Below, in pieces: positions 1 through 12,120 of a stretch of DNA of 64,000 nt (position 1 is its first letter; every line of letters starts with the position of its first letter). The position numbers were made by a program, and so were the translations under genes. The notes beneath the pieces are model-generated. The model was not told the origin of the DNA. It did no database searches and worked only from the letters and a program-made list of their open reading frames with translations. Source of the stretch: Leptidea sinapis (lineage: Eukaryota > Arthropoda > Insecta > Lepidoptera > Pieridae); the NCBI RefSeq assembly GCF_905404315.1, contig NC_066268.1:16034001-16098000 (forward strand), written 5' to 3'.

Positions 1-2039
1 TGCTCTTTATTTATTTTATTTCATGGCTAAGTATGATTTTTCGATATAACCAATAAAATTTAGGAACAATTTTCTTGTCATAAAGCATAAAAAATATATA
101 TTATTATATAAGGTCTGGCTATAAATACCTACTCTTATGAAAGAGAAACAATAATATTATTACGTTATACGTTTGAATTTGGAAACTGTCATTTTACATT
201 ATGAATATCATTTTGTTTTCTCGCTTTTGCGCTACTCTGTATTAAATATTCTAGTGATATTTAATTTGATTGGGTTGATCAAGGAAAGCCTACTGAGCAG
301 AGTTATTACTGTTGGAGAATTACTTAAAATAGTTACCAAGCTTTTATGGAGCCGTTATGGTATATGCAATTACTTACAACTCTTCCTCCGCTTGGTATTC
401 TACGAATGTTTGTGAATTTTGTCTTGGGAGATGAATACAGCGCCCCCAATCATATCGTGTCTTTTAGGAGTTGACTTAGACCTTATACGTGCTCTACTTG
501 CTCTGGTCATTAAATTGATGATTTAGAACTGAATAAGGTCGTAAAATTAAAATAGACACAGGTCACAGACAGTCTTTTAATTTTATAATTGGAAGAAAAA
601 GACAAACGATCCGTATATTTGCTGTATAGGTATGACGTATGCTACATACGTATCGCGTGATAGTATGTGATCACCCAAGCCCATAATTTCATGTAACACC
701 AAAAGAATAATAGCAATGCCGACCTTATAAAGCATCGAATAAATTATAAAAAGGAAAACCGAAAACACAATGGTATGTTTGGGAGTGGTGAGCGTCAATG
801 GTTGTACCTCTTCTGCCATCGATGCTTTTATTTACTAACGAGATGTTTTTAGTGGCAAGCAACATTTTAATCAACAGAATGACGGAGTTTATGCTCAAAG
901 CTCGTTAATTAACCAACATATAGAATACGGCCAATATCCGACTTCAATGATAGTTTAGTCGGATGCTAAATATCGAAGAGTCATCCATGTGTTTAAAAAA
1001 AAAAATAGTAAATCATAGGTAAAAAGGTTAAGTTTAAAAGGCGGTTAAGTCTCTTAATAACACTCTTTTTCCATGACAAAAATATTCCTTTTAGTCTCAC
1101 TAATAATATATACATTTATAAGCTCTTTCTATTTTTTTTCTTTTATTGCGATTCAAAACTTCTTCTTTACTATCACCGAAATGTCTTGTAGTTTTCTATA
1201 ACTGGAATCGCTATTACTTTCCTTACTTTCTTAGGTCATATATCCACGCAAAACATTTACTAACATCGTGATTATAGTACGTAAGTAGCATTCAGTCTTC
1301 ATATTAACAAAAACAAAAATAATTATATAAAAACTCTTACATTTACATCACACAATCGTACAAGACACACATAGCCACGTTTAATTTCAAGAAGTACAGC
1401 CATCTTCGCCGGGAAGCGACGGAAAAATAAGAAGAAATCTCCGGAGCAAATTAGAGAGGCTCGCTTCCGTAATAAGAGTGGACCAGGGACTCCTATTAAC
1501 CGAGGCCCATATTGTTGTATTATTTTTTCATCTCATATTCTTTGCTTTTACTTACGTTCGTTATTAATACTGTTTGGTACTGGAAGGCAATTTAAGAATG
1601 CATGGTTTTAATGAAATACTTTATACTGTGTTTGTGTATATAAAATTTAATTCTTGGTTAAGAACTTGAGTGCTTACATTTTTTTGGTATTGTTTGTACG
1701 ATAGCCAAAGAAGACATAACGGATTTATTAAATACACTTTTCTTTCTGTTTTATGATAATTATAGTTATAATTTATAGATAGGGCTTATAAAGTATACTG
1801 AGTCATATTCCCAATATTCAATTCTCAAAAAGATTTGAGACGCTTATAATATACAAAACTACTTACTTGAGTAGTAAATGGGAATTTAAAAGAATGTTGT
1901 AAATATTATAAGCAAAATAATCAATTAATTGTTTTAATATGCATGTTCGTATACGATCAGGACTATTCACTATGAAACCGCGGCATAAACATAATATTAA
2001 TTCCCAGCAATTAATATATTCGATAATTAATTGGTGCAA
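1..2039. other. AT-rich unique sequence, no gene recognised
   Basis: I see no credible coding region here. The reading frames present are short, AT-driven and show no known domain. A GC-elevated patch at about 1375-1510 stands out from its surroundings and could be a conserved non-coding element, but I see no motif cluster that lets me assign a role. The rest is ordinary AT-rich intergenic or intronic sequence. Confidence 0.5.
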
Positions 2040-2280
2040 AAAGTGGCGGGGAGCAGAATCGTAACGGAACCGCGTTGGCATCGCCGTAAATCACATTGGC
2101 ACAATGCCGGCAGGTGGCGTCGGCGTCGCGATAATGCGCGCGTTTAATTACGTGGAATAATTAGTGAACGGAATATTTTCCGGGCCCTAACTATCTCCGT
2201 CGTCTTCCGGCGATAACTAGGCGGTAATTGCGGATTAACCTCGCATTCAGAATTTAATAGGTGCTCAAATTGAAGCTCCA
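2040..2280. promoter_or_regulatory. candidate cis-regulatory block with homeodomain and E-box motifs
   Basis: A sharply GC-elevated block sits in AT-rich sequence. It holds a CAGGTG E-box (2111-2116), a TTAATTA homeodomain-type core (2144-2150) and a GGATTAA Bicoid/Otd/Gsc-type core (2232-2238). No reading frame in it looks protein-coding. Insect developmental enhancers often look like this, but motif presence alone is weak evidence; cross-species conservation would decide. Confidence 0.25.
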
Positions 2281-2548
2281 TACTTCCACTCGAACCCCAA
2301 TAATGCTATTTGTTTGGTGATGTAGAATTAATTAATAGCTTCATCTAATTTAATATATTGCGTGCGTTACTCGAGGTGTGAATTATTTCAAAACTATGCA
2401 TCAACAAACTCAATGGGGCTATATCAAATATGAAAGATCATTGGTAGTGAGTGTTTAAGGACAGATCCTTGCATGATTTTTTGCAGGGCTACCTTTTTAC
2501 AATTTATACTTTGGATAATCTTTATAGTACTGTTACTGATTACGTAAA

Positions 2549-2584
2549 TAAAAAAAATAAAAAAAAAAAAAAATAAAAAAAAAA
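2549..2584. repeat. A-rich low-complexity tract
   Basis: A run of adenines broken only by single thymines. It could be the degenerate tail of a retroelement, but no recognisable body precedes it on either strand. Confidence 0.8.
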
Positions 2585-2719
2585 TAGTGCATCTCTTCGA
2601 AACTGAACCATTGAAATCACATTAAGTGCACTACACCAGACATATACAGAGGTTACGACATAGCTCACAAAATCATCGATCTTTCCCATTCATATTTGTA
2701 GCAAAAAATATTTCTAAAA

Positions 2720-3260
2720 CCAACCGAGCTGAGTAAATACGTGGCGGAATGTATCGAGCTGGCATTAAATCTAGCAAGTGAATGGATATCGGGAAAATTT
2801 AATATACGTAAGTGGATTTCCAATATTTTAAACTCCGCTCGGCACCCAGTGGCGATTGTTTTAGAGCCCGTGGGAGCATCTGCCGTATTGCTAGCGTCAC
2901 GACACACGCTGCCGTAATTTGCACTTTATGATACGTGAATAATTCGCGATAATCCCGTCCGACCCCCGTCTCCTCTGTAGCGCCCCACTCCCCGCCTCCA
3001 CGTAACCACGACGACCTTTGATCTATGTTGTACAAGGCGAAAAATAATAATATAAGCGCATTTGGCCCTCACCTGGGACAATCGGCCAAGTCTAGTTGCG
3101 ATGGGGGGGGGTGGCTAGTTGAGCGTGAACTTTGATATCGGCGCGAAATATTAATTTCGCAGCGCCAATAAACAGTCGAGCGTACGTAATACTGGCAAAT
3201 TAAGCTGAGTGCCTTTAATATTATTTCGCAGGAAATTTGAATTTATGGAACGATATTACC
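2720..3260. promoter_or_regulatory. candidate cis-regulatory block with TCF-type sites
   Basis: A second GC-elevated block. It contains CCTTTGATCT (3015-3024), which matches the TCF/Pangolin high-affinity consensus, and ACTTTGATAT (3129-3138), a near match. It also carries a TAATCC core and a CACCTG E-box. All frames are open only for short distances with no domain. Read as a possible Wnt-responsive or developmental enhancer; this is inference from motifs only. Confidence 0.28.
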
Positions 3261-4368
3261 TTCTTCCTGAATTTATTACGGAGCCGTTCAATTTGGTTTC
3301 GATTCTTATTTGTAATGACACTTTTTAATTAGTTTTAAATGATTCATATATTTGAGTAATCCCAGCGTCAGTGCTCAGGTATATTCATCAAGATTCTTTG
3401 ATCTGTTCATGTTTGTATGATCATACACATGTTTTAAAGTTATAGATGTCTTATAGAATATTAAACACTACAATATCATCCTTATCATATGCATGCGTGG
3501 TCTTCGTGGAACTTGCTACTTAAAACAAAACTGTGCAATAAACTTTCTTGCACGTTATTCTCAAGTTGATATGATTTAGGTTCTTTCAACTATTTTTTAT
3601 ATTTGTTAACTGTTATTAAGCTATAGCTTGCTATCGCTACTGTAGAGAACCCTAATTTTAGTTATGTAAATATACTATCTCGTACAATGAACACTCGCAA
3701 TATGTTTAATTTATCTTCAAACAGGGGTAAGTCTGAACAGGTAAAGCGCTTTATACACTTTTCGAGCTGCGTACAGAAAGTGAATAATATGGAACCTGCG
3801 GCAGTCGATTTGAATAATAAACAAAACGCCCGGTGAATTTCAATTCTGAAAAAGTTTTTGAACGCTACCGTTGTGGGGCAATTACCAATATTACTTAGTA
3901 GTAGCTCAAAGCACGCCAGATGGCGCTGGGGTGATGATTTTAAAATCACTGAACATTGTTCATAGCGCAACTAATTGCAGGGAAAGTGGGGTCGAATGGA
4001 CTCGCGAACTAAATCATTTACTAATAGAAACGGGGATTTCACAAGGTTTGTTTTTGGTGAATGATTCAATTATTTGAGTAGTAAGTAATTGATTTCTTTT
4101 ATATTTCAGATTGGATTTGAAACCGGATATTCTCTGCACATTTCAAGCGAGTGAGTATATTAAATGGATAAAAGTTGTTTCAGTAGATATAAATATTATT
4201 ATATATTATAATTTCAATGTCGTTTTATATATTGTATTATTTTACTTTTGTGTGTAAGGGGGTGTCTTATAAATATGTGAGTCATTCATGAGGTCAGGGA
4301 GGAGTCTAAATTATAACTTGTTAATAAAAAGAATTACGCTAAAACTCTTTATGAATAAATCCAATGAT
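3261..4368. other. no feature recognised
   Basis: AT-rich sequence with no open frame that resembles a protein, no RNA gene and no repeat shared with other parts of the window. Confidence 0.5.
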
Positions 4369-5045
4369 ATTTTTTATTTTTTATTTATTTAGATAGTTAC
4401 ACCAACAACACATCATTATAAAATTAAAATTTTAGCAAGTACACAAGGGATAGTACAATATGACATGAATTTTACAGGTGTTAACAACATTTACAATAGT
4501 GCGAAAAGAGTAATAAAGTTGAACAATTAAAATTAATGAAATGAAGAGTTAAGCAAAAATGATGATATTAAATGACTTAAATACATTACTACTTCAAAAA
4601 AGAGATTTATAAAATTTATAACTATACAACAATACATTAGTTTATTTCTTATATTTAACTTACATAACTAAGATCTTAATATTTTAATGCAGTCGGTCTT
4701 AAATTTATTGATATTAGTCATATGAAAAATATCTATATTACCATTTTTTGCAGTGATATCGTTATAAGAGCTCATAATTCTGTTTAAGGGGGCGTTTTTA
4801 CCTATATTAGCTCTGCTGATTGTTGGGCTGAAAATATTTTTAATAGGGAATCTTGGTCTATTTCTAGGGACTGTAAGATTAACATTTATAAGACATTCTG
4901 GGGATATGATTCAACCATGTATAATTTTATGTAAAGTAGACACATCAGTTATTTTTCGTCTTATCTCCAACGAATTCATATTGAAATGGTCCAGTCTTGT
5001 TTTATAGTTTGCACGATAAGGGCAGGTTTTGTCTTATATAAAGCT
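4369..5045 (-). mobile_element. LINE 3' end (Jockey/CR1-like), 5' truncated
   Basis: On the minus strand the sequence translates to the C-terminal part of a non-LTR retrotransposon protein. Recognisable pieces are LEIRRKITDVSTLHKIIHG, then CLINVNLTVPRNRPR, then SRANIGKNAPLNRIM, with at least one in-frame stop. The coding part is followed by an AT-rich 3' untranslated stretch and an A/T-rich tail at 4369-4395. Only the end of the element is present, as expected from incomplete target-primed reverse transcription. It is a dead copy with no catalytic domain. Confidence 0.75.
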
Positions 5046-5589
5046 CAAATCAATTTATTTACATTAAAAATATGCATTTTGAAAAATCTCACGTGAGAGG
5101 GGGGTATCAAACAAAATCTTACACAACTCACGAAGAGGAGAGGTAGCGTCTAAAAATTTTGTACTATATGTCTGTGTAAAGGTCATTGACACACATTGAT
5201 TTAAGGAATTGCTTCTCTTTTGTGATCAAGAACGGCCGTCGAATCAATTCTTGCTCGTCATATGAAAAATATCGACATTGACTTGCGTCATCTAATAAAT
5301 TGACAAGTCAAAGTCAACAATAAGTTTTATTTAATTTACTATCACTTAATGATCAAAGAATGTATTGTATCTGAAACCATATTTAGCACTTAAACCGCAA
5401 AGTCAAACTCTATTTTCTTTCTATTATTCTATATTCAAATATTCAATAAAACTAACAAAGCAAATTTTATCATCATCACACGTTACTGAAAACAACGTAC
5501 GTTCCTTAGAACTACTAGATAAACTTTGCCCAATTTGTTTTAAAAATAAATGATCGTAAATTAAACATAACTATATTAAGTACAGTTAA
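5046..5589. other. no feature recognised
   Basis: AT-rich sequence without coding potential or recognisable repeats. Confidence 0.5.
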
Positions 5590-5870
5590 ACATTTAAGAA
5601 GCGACCTCGCCCACAGAATGGCCTGGTCGATTGAATCACTGAATAAATCTCCTATTTCCTGTGAATCAGATTCATTTCCTTTTTACAACGGTCGATGTTC
5701 ATTTGTCAATACATTTCGACCGAGACCTTTAATTTGTCGATTGGTTTTAATAACGCTAAGTGCACTCGTAATCTTTTATATTTATTTCGATAGGATAAAG
5801 GTGCCTCGTGTATTTTTTAGGTCCGATCGCGTCTTTAGATATTTTGTCGGCGGAAGAGAGGTTGTTTAGC
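5590..5870. promoter_or_regulatory. candidate conserved non-coding block
   Basis: A block less AT-rich than its flanks, with several homeodomain-like cores (TTAAT, TAATA) and a CTAAGTG NK2-like core. An 83-codon plus-strand frame spans 5618-5869 but has no recognisable domain and no splice context, so I do not call it a gene. Regulatory role is speculative. Confidence 0.18.
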
Positions 5871-5954
5871 GATTGGTATATAAATTTTGATTTGAGTAGA
5901 ATAAGACGAAGTTAATGATTATGTTTTTTATTGCGAATATATAAAAATACAAGG

Positions 5955-6200
5955 AAGGTTTTCCATCGGTGGTAGTTTGGCTTCCAGCACAGATCTGTCC
6001 TAAAGTTATCTCTGACATGCTTGCAAGAAATACAAGAAATGTAGTGGAGAACATTTCTTTATTTTGCTGTTTTCGACACGTGTTTCGCCTATACACGAGG
6101 CATCCTCAGGAGGTGTTGTCTCGCCAAAATCTGGCACGAGACTTCCAAATTGGTAAAATGTGTGTCTAGGGGACACACTTGTATCTTCTACAACCATGAA
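5955..6200. repeat. dispersed lepidopteran repeat with CGTGT/ACACG hairpin
   Basis: Contains the CGTGTTTCGCCTATACACG hairpin (arms CGTGT and ACACG) followed by AGGCATCCTCAGGAGG, a string I recall as widely dispersed in lepidopteran genomes. It is probably part of a nonautonomous retroelement. Boundaries are approximate because no second full copy exists in the window. Confidence 0.45.
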
Positions 6201-6542
6201 CGAGATCTAGTAAGTAGTTTTTTTTTAATACGTATGAATGTTGAGAGCTTAATTGCACTGTATGATTTTGAGCAAATATTTTTGCCTTTTCCATTTAAAT
6301 AATTTAATATCGTTTTCCTTTCTATATAAATTTTATATTATGTCCATCACATTGATTTTAGAATGTGATTCGCGTTTTATCACACAACTTTTACTAAATA
6401 AAGTCTGAGCATGTCTCTATAGATATGAGCCTAAGTTATCAGATAAAATCTTATAAGTTATGTTTGAAACTGATGAATGTTATTCCATTCATGCAATAAA
6501 AATGTTTTTTATGTCATGAAAAGGCAATTATATTTTTTGTAA

Positions 6543-6640
6543 AACGCCATTGACATTGTACATCCATCTGTGAAGAAGACTATCTTAAGTAGGTATGTAC
6601 TGTAACCTTATGGATGCGTAAAGAACGGCGAATTATAACT
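6543..6640 (+). repeat. dispersed repeat, copy 1 of 2
   Basis: Shares a block of roughly 90 bp with 17812-17905, including GTACATCCAT, TGTGAAGAAGA, AAGTAGGTATG and CTTATGGATGCGTAAAGAA. The two copies differ by scattered substitutions and small indels, so both are old. The family is not identified. Confidence 0.55.
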
Positions 6641-8674
6641 GATTTTATTGTGTTCTCATATAAATAACTAAGTTAAGTTTATCAGAAATGAATATCTTTA
6701 AAACCTGCTTACTCGTATTTGAACGTTTTTGAAAACTTGTCAAATGAGATGTATCTAATAATAAGGAGTCTGATACTGCCACTAAATTACACAATTGTTC
6801 CAGTCGATAAAACAAAGCCTATGACCTGTCCATCTTAGAATTATCAGCACCAAGAAATATCATACGCTTCCGCGCCATCGGCGCCCAAATGCTTTTTTAG
6901 CCAAAAAGCTTTATCACTTCCGTGGGGACTGAGGTTATGGCGCACCATAGATAAGATTCACTGGAAATGAAAATTATAAATTGTCCAGTTTTTTTAGTTT
7001 TTCTTACATTGAACAACTATAATAAATATTAATTCACATAAGTAAAAAACTTATGGTTGAATAATTTATGGACATGTCTATTGCTGAAAATAAACTTTAT
7101 TTAAAAATACACAACGCTTACTCATCTTATCGTCTTTTATTATATAAATTTAATTTGTACCAATATTCATGGACGATGCGGGGTATAAACCCGCGTCTTT
7201 CAGGTGCCGCATGATCTATAAATCTTGGTAGGTTTTCACCTTTAAGCACACCTCTGATACCCACCACATTTTTTAAATCCTGCTACTGCTGTTCCCGAAC
7301 CGATACGACATAGAGACCTTCAAGAAAAGATATGTGTGGGGGATACACATCTCTTGACACCTGAGCGGGTACCACTCCGCATCCTGCGAGCCTCTTGCCC
7401 AATTGCCCCCTCTTATATAAAAAAAAATAAAATCGTGGCGATAAATCCCCAAAGCAAGAAAGGCAACAAAAATCTAATCCAATGTCAAACGTGTCATCGA
7501 CAGAACCGAGTTCTGAATGTATAATATTAAAAAGCATTCAAGTTTCATTTTAATTTAATTTTAACGGACAATATCTTTTGCCTGGATAAGGTCTAAATCG
7601 ATCGTCAAAAATCCTTTCTAGTCGTATTATGTAAGCACATCTAGTATATCTAGATCTGAGTCCCGAACTAGTGCAGAATGCAGGCAGTGGATCACTTTTA
7701 TAGCCGGATGCCGTAAAATAAATGTCGCGGTCCATCGCTGGCTCCGTCTAATGACGTCCACATATTAGACTACGAGCCGCTCTAATGGATTGAGGATGAC
7801 CATAACAAACGTTAAGGATATCATTACAGTTGTTTATATGACATTATTGTCTTCAAAGTCCAAATTGATTATTTTCCATATCAAATAGAATAGGAATTAT
7901 TTTGCTAATAAAAAAAAAATAATTATTTTTGTAGAATAAGCAGTTTTAGTGGATTTAGGATTGTAATTATATGTTTAAAACAACTTTACTCACGTTCTAT
8001 TGGATTAGGTCCTTCATTAGGGTGATAGATGAGTTCGCTGTCGAGTCCACTCTCGCACTACGTGCTTGAGCTGCAACTGAGCGGGGAACGCGGGGTGCGC
8101 CGGCTATAGTGACCAACACCATGAGACCTGTGAGGTTATGCCAGTTTTGGTGTTCAGGGGAGCACTACCTGTACTCATAATGTCTACTACATAGTCGTCA
8201 GCACTGTGGGCCTTAATCTGAGAAGCGTTTAACAAATTCGGTTAAGCGCATTCTTGATGAGATAATTTAAAAAATGGTCGCATCGAGTTGGACGTGTTTC
8301 ATGACTCTTTATATAGTTATATGAAAAAGATTTGGGAGCATTTAAAAATTTTGTTATATTATTGTTATTAATTAGTTTTAAAAATCTAAAATCATTTAAT
8401 ATTATTATTATCTTAAAGTTATTTGACAAATTTATGTACACCGTAATTGTTATACATATCAGACACGATACCTAGTAGGAAATAAGACTAGATTGTAAGA
8501 ATATTATGTGTTATGTGGTTGTACTTGACAAATAAATAAATAAACAAATATTGGACAGAGTATTTGCCCTGTCTCTATTTTATTTTATTAGTCGTTACAT
8601 GTTTATTTGTTTTATTATTATAGAATGTCTTATTTAAGTACTTAAATAATTTATTTTTCTAAAAGTGATGAGAT
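6641..8674. other. no gene recognised
   Basis: Mostly AT-rich. A weak tRNA-B-box-like string on the minus strand near 7180-7210 and a GC-elevated patch at 8030-8170 were examined, but neither gives a supportable feature. Short frames at 7283-7735 have no known domains. Confidence 0.45.
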
Positions 8675-8945
8675 GACTTAATATAATACTGACACATTTT
8701 TTCATATTATATTATCTTGCCCCAAACTAGACAGAGCCTGTACTGTAGGTACAAGACAACGAAATTATTTTTAGTATAATATACTTATTGTAACATAAAT
8801 AGATATAAAAATCCATGACTTGGAAAGATCCATCTTCATCAAACAAAAGTATGCACCTACCAGGATTCGAACCCGGGATCTCTAGCTCAGAAGGCAAGGT
8901 CACTAATCACTGGGCTATATGGTTCGTCGTTTATAGGTAATATGT
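8675..8945 (-). mobile_element. tRNA-derived SINE, copy 1
   Basis: Read on the minus strand, the element starts with a tRNA-like head: an A box (TAGCCCAGTGAT) and a B box (GGTTCGAATCC, complement of 8863-8873) at normal spacing. An unrelated body and an AT-rich tail follow. The body (TTATCTTGCCCCAAACTAG and nearby strings on the plus strand) recurs at 13195 and 32700, which proves a family. RNA polymerase III would read it from the internal promoter. The head is intact by eye, so it may still be transcribed. Confidence 0.8.
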
Positions 8946-9254
8946 TTGGTTAAAAATACCCTCCTCTGTAGTAAATTGCGGTTTACGGTATTAATTTAAG
9001 TGTATAATTTGAACTAACTCACACTAATAAAGAATAATAATAAAAAACACCGATGAAAGACCCAATAGAAGCAAAAATAATATTATTTGCTTCTTATACT
9101 GGTCAGTGTCCGTGCTCGACAATATATTATAGGTTTCCTGCCACTGCTACCACGCGAGTAATGTGCTTCCGTTACGCCTCCTTATCCCCTCGCTACCCTG
9201 CCCGAGCCGCTCATCTTATATATTTATTTATTCTTTAAGATATGTCCACAGTTT

Positions 9255-9385
9255 TTTTTTATAAAAATAAGGGAGGTGTAAGCGAATTTTTTGAATGTAC
9301 CCATATCGTGGCAGAAAGTTCCTTGAAAACTACGCTGAAGAGAAACGCTGCTCCATCCAGATGGTGAGAATGATATCGAAGTTTT
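9255..9385 (-). mobile_element. LINE-A C-terminal fragment, truncated
   Basis: The minus strand encodes SPSGW, FQGTF and HDMGTFKK, matching the C-terminal portion of the LINE family seen at 20335 and 38362 (called LINE-A here). An internal part is missing compared with those copies. It directly abuts a P repeat, so one element has probably landed in or next to the other. Confidence 0.55.
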
Positions 9386-9389
9386 TTTA

Positions 9390-9690
9390 TGACAATAATG
9401 AACGAGACGAGCTGGACGTTCAGCTGATGGTAATTGATACGCCCTGCGCATTACAATGCAGGATGCCGCTCAGGATTCTTGAAAAACCCAAAAATTCTGA
9501 GTGGCATTTCAATTGCGCTCGTCACCTTGAGACATAAGGTGTTAAGTCTCATTTGCCCAGTAATTTCACTGGCTACGGCTCCCTTCAAATCGTTTAACAG
9601 AATAATGTTTACACATTACTGCTTCACAGCACAAATAGGCGCCGTTGTGTTACCCATAATCTAGCTGGCATCCGGAGCCTCCCACTGTAC
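9390..9690 (+). repeat. P repeat, copy 1
   Basis: The first of several copies of a roughly 300 bp family. It runs from a GACGAG...GACGTTCAGCTGATGG start through GTCACCTTGAGACATAAG, TCTCATTTGCCCAGTAATTT and CATTACTGCTTCAC to a CCTCCCAC end. Near its start it carries an 11-base inverted repeat: ATGCCGCTCAG (9463-9473) and CTGAGTGGCAT (9497-9507). No protein is encoded. It is nonautonomous; whether it is mobilised by a DNA transposase or a LINE is not clear from one window. Confidence 0.75.
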
Positions 9691-9880
9691 ACACACGTAA
9701 CAAATACATAAACAATCTTAGAAATGAAGTAACTTGAGTACCAATAACAGAATAACAGATGAAAGCAACATTCAGTGTAAGTTGCTGCTGTTGCAATTAA
9801 TTAATTTATTACAACTTATTATGTGTTATTAATAAACGGAAGTAAAGTTATTACAAAATTAAAACTTTTTTTCTTTATCC

Positions 9881-10195
9881 ACCAGTGGGAGGCTCCTTTG
9901 CACAGGATGCCGGCTAGCTTATGGGTTCCACAACGGCGCCGATTTCTGCCATGAAGCAGTAATGTGTAAACATTTCTGTGTTTTGGTCTGAGGGGGCCGT
10001 AGCTAGTGAAATTACTGGGCAAATGAGACATTATCTTATGTCTCAAGGTGACGAGCGCAATTATAGTGCCGCTCAGTGTTTTTTTTCGGTTATTCAAGAA
10101 TCTTGAGAGGCACTGCATTGTAATGGGCAGGGCGTATCGACTATCATCAGCTGAACGCTCTGCTCGTCTCGTCCGATATTTTCATAAAAAATAAA
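9881..10195 (-). repeat. P repeat, copy 2
   Basis: The inverted counterpart of copy 1, only about 190 bp away. The internal inverted repeat survives: GTGCCGCTCA (10066-10075) and TGAGAGGCAC (10104-10113), one mismatch. Both ends of the family are present here, which helps define its length at about 310 bp. Confidence 0.75.
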
Positions 10196-10559
10196 TAAAT
10201 AAATAAAAAAATACACTTTTAGAATCTTTAAAAAAAAGATATACTAATTATTTTACAGTATCCCAATACAAATATAAGAGTAATTAAATATCTTTGCGGA
10301 ATTACATGTGAAGCAATTATGGAATTGTCAGGTTTTTGTTTACCTCCAATAATCATTCAAATATTGTTGATATCAAAATTGAGGTGAGGTGATTAATAGT
10401 TAACGGAAATTACAGTGAACAAAGAACGTTACTTATATCGCGTGACGCCTTCAAGACGGTTCATTCACTTCAAATATAAGTTTTTAGATGATTGATAACT
10501 TGGTTAAACTTGAATTGATTTTAATAATTTCGGGGTATAAATAATATAAATAGCTACGG

Positions 10560-10740
10560 GTACTTCTAAACACTAATACGACATCTACCGACAAGGTACC
10601 TTCAGATAAAACGCGTACACCTTTCTTAATGGCCGGCGCTCCTGTGATTCCTCTGTTGTGCAAGAGAATGTGGACGGCGGTGATCACTTAACACCAGGGG
10701 ACCCGTACGCTCGTTTGTCCTCCTATTCCATAAAAAAAAT
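10560..10740 (+). mobile_element. LINE-A 3' end
   Basis: Carries the 3' terminal stretch of LINE-A: GCTCCTGTGATTCCTCT, GGCGGTGATCACTTAAC, GACCCGTACGCTCGTTTGTC and a closing CATAAAAAAA tail. The C-terminal coding part is almost absent, so this is a very short 5'-truncated insertion. Confidence 0.7.
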
Positions 10741-10904
10741 ATATATTTAGTTAAGCAATGTTGGCAAAAGTTTTAAAATCAATTCAAAGTAGAATCACTA
10801 TATTCATGCAGGTCAAGGAAATGACACTTATGACTGTCAAAAGTTTTCTTTTCCAATTTACATTTACCATCACTTCGAAAAAGGTTGAGCTTTACTGAAG
10901 CAAG

Positions 10905-11250
10905 ATACTCATAATGTTTTTATATGAATTTGTCAATAATATATCATTACATCAAAAATTACTTCGTAAAATATGCACCCTGCTGTCGTAATGAAATTGT
11001 TTCACAGCAGAACTGTCAAACCGTGCGTCAATAAATTCTCTCATAGAAATTATGTATGGACACATCAAAGGAAAAACAAATTTGTTGTTCATATTTAATT
11101 TAGCAGCATTTTCCTATTTATTCACCTTTTAAACCTTCTCTGGACTTCCACAAATAATTCAGGACCAAAATTAGCCAAATCGGTCCAGCCGTTCTCGAGT
11201 TTTAGCGAGACTAACGAACAGCAATTCATTTTTATGTATATAGATTGGAT
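10905..11250 (+). mobile_element. Q element (RTE-like), copy 1, 5' truncated
   Basis: Shares about 340 bp at very high identity with 25553-25933 and 27161-27539. It lacks the CTAGCTGACCC start seen in the other two copies and ends in AACAGCAATTC followed by an AT-rich tail and TATAGATT. An internal hairpin (CTGCTGT ... ACAGCAG, with GAAA/TTTC inside) is present in all three copies. The end structure is like that of lepidopteran RTE-related nonautonomous elements, as I recall them. Confidence 0.7.
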
Positions 11251-11605
11251 TACGACGAACTTTGAAGCTATAAATATCATACGCGTGTTTTGGATGTAGC
11301 TCATCTCGTTTCAACCTGACAACACCGCGCATTGTATCTGATACCCCAGTTTCGTTTAGGTACACGTCAAAAAAAGTTCCCTGAAAACCCTTTGTCCCTC
11401 AAACTAAAACAGAATATAGTTTGATATGAAAGTATTTGTGCTACTTTTAACCCATCGCAAACCGATCCCTCTAAGATTCAATTCTGTTGATTATAGCTCG
11501 CGAATTTTACGCGCGTAAATGTGTTTCTATGAATGAAAAGAATGCTTATAGATAAGTTAATTTCAGTGAATGTATCTGAAAGCTATCGTACTATGTTATT
11601 ACTAA

Positions 11606-12120
11606 AGTCCGGATTATATGCTACAAAAAATCCCCAAAATATGCATGCAAATATGCAAGTAAAAGAGCTAAAATATGAACGAAAATCCATAAAAAGGTCC
11701 AAAATATGAAATACAATTAAACAGGAAAAAATAAAGAGTCATATTTTTAAATATTTTATTTTATTTTATAAATTTGTGAAAAAAAAAACTACCGCAAGAT
11801 ATACCTACTTAGGTAACAATGAAATTTAAGATTTACCTATAAAATATGTACTACTAAGTACTGTTCTAAATGTTCTGTAGACAAATTGTGTCTACGATCG
11901 CTTAATAAATTTGTGTTAGCGGAAAAGGAGCGTTCTACGTCTACTGAGGTTACTGGGCAGAAATTAAGGTTGAGTGCAATGTTTGGGCTTGCTATGAAAA
12001 GCATCTAACGATGAGCGAGATCGAGCGTAAATATGCATAATTTTTTTTTCTAAAATATGCAACTATATCTGAAAAGGTACTAAATATGCAAAAGCATATG
12101 CAATATGCATAATCCGGACT
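11606..12120 (-). mobile_element. decayed hAT transposon
   Basis: Bounded by short inverted ends: AGTCCGGATTAT at 11606 and the inverse ATAATCCGGACT ending at 12120. Between them the minus strand of about 11835-12000 encodes the hAT C-terminal dimerisation region: SVDVERSFSAN, LLSDRRHNLS and TEHLEQYLVV. Only this last part of the transposase remains, so the copy is an internally deleted, nonautonomous derivative. AAATATGCA-type motifs cluster just inside both ends, as expected for transposase-binding subterminal repeats. I could not identify a convincing 8 bp target duplication. Confidence 0.72.

Noticed and set aside
7175..7270. Possible tRNA-derived SINE on the minus strand
   Set aside because: Only a weak B-box-like string; no A box at the right distance.
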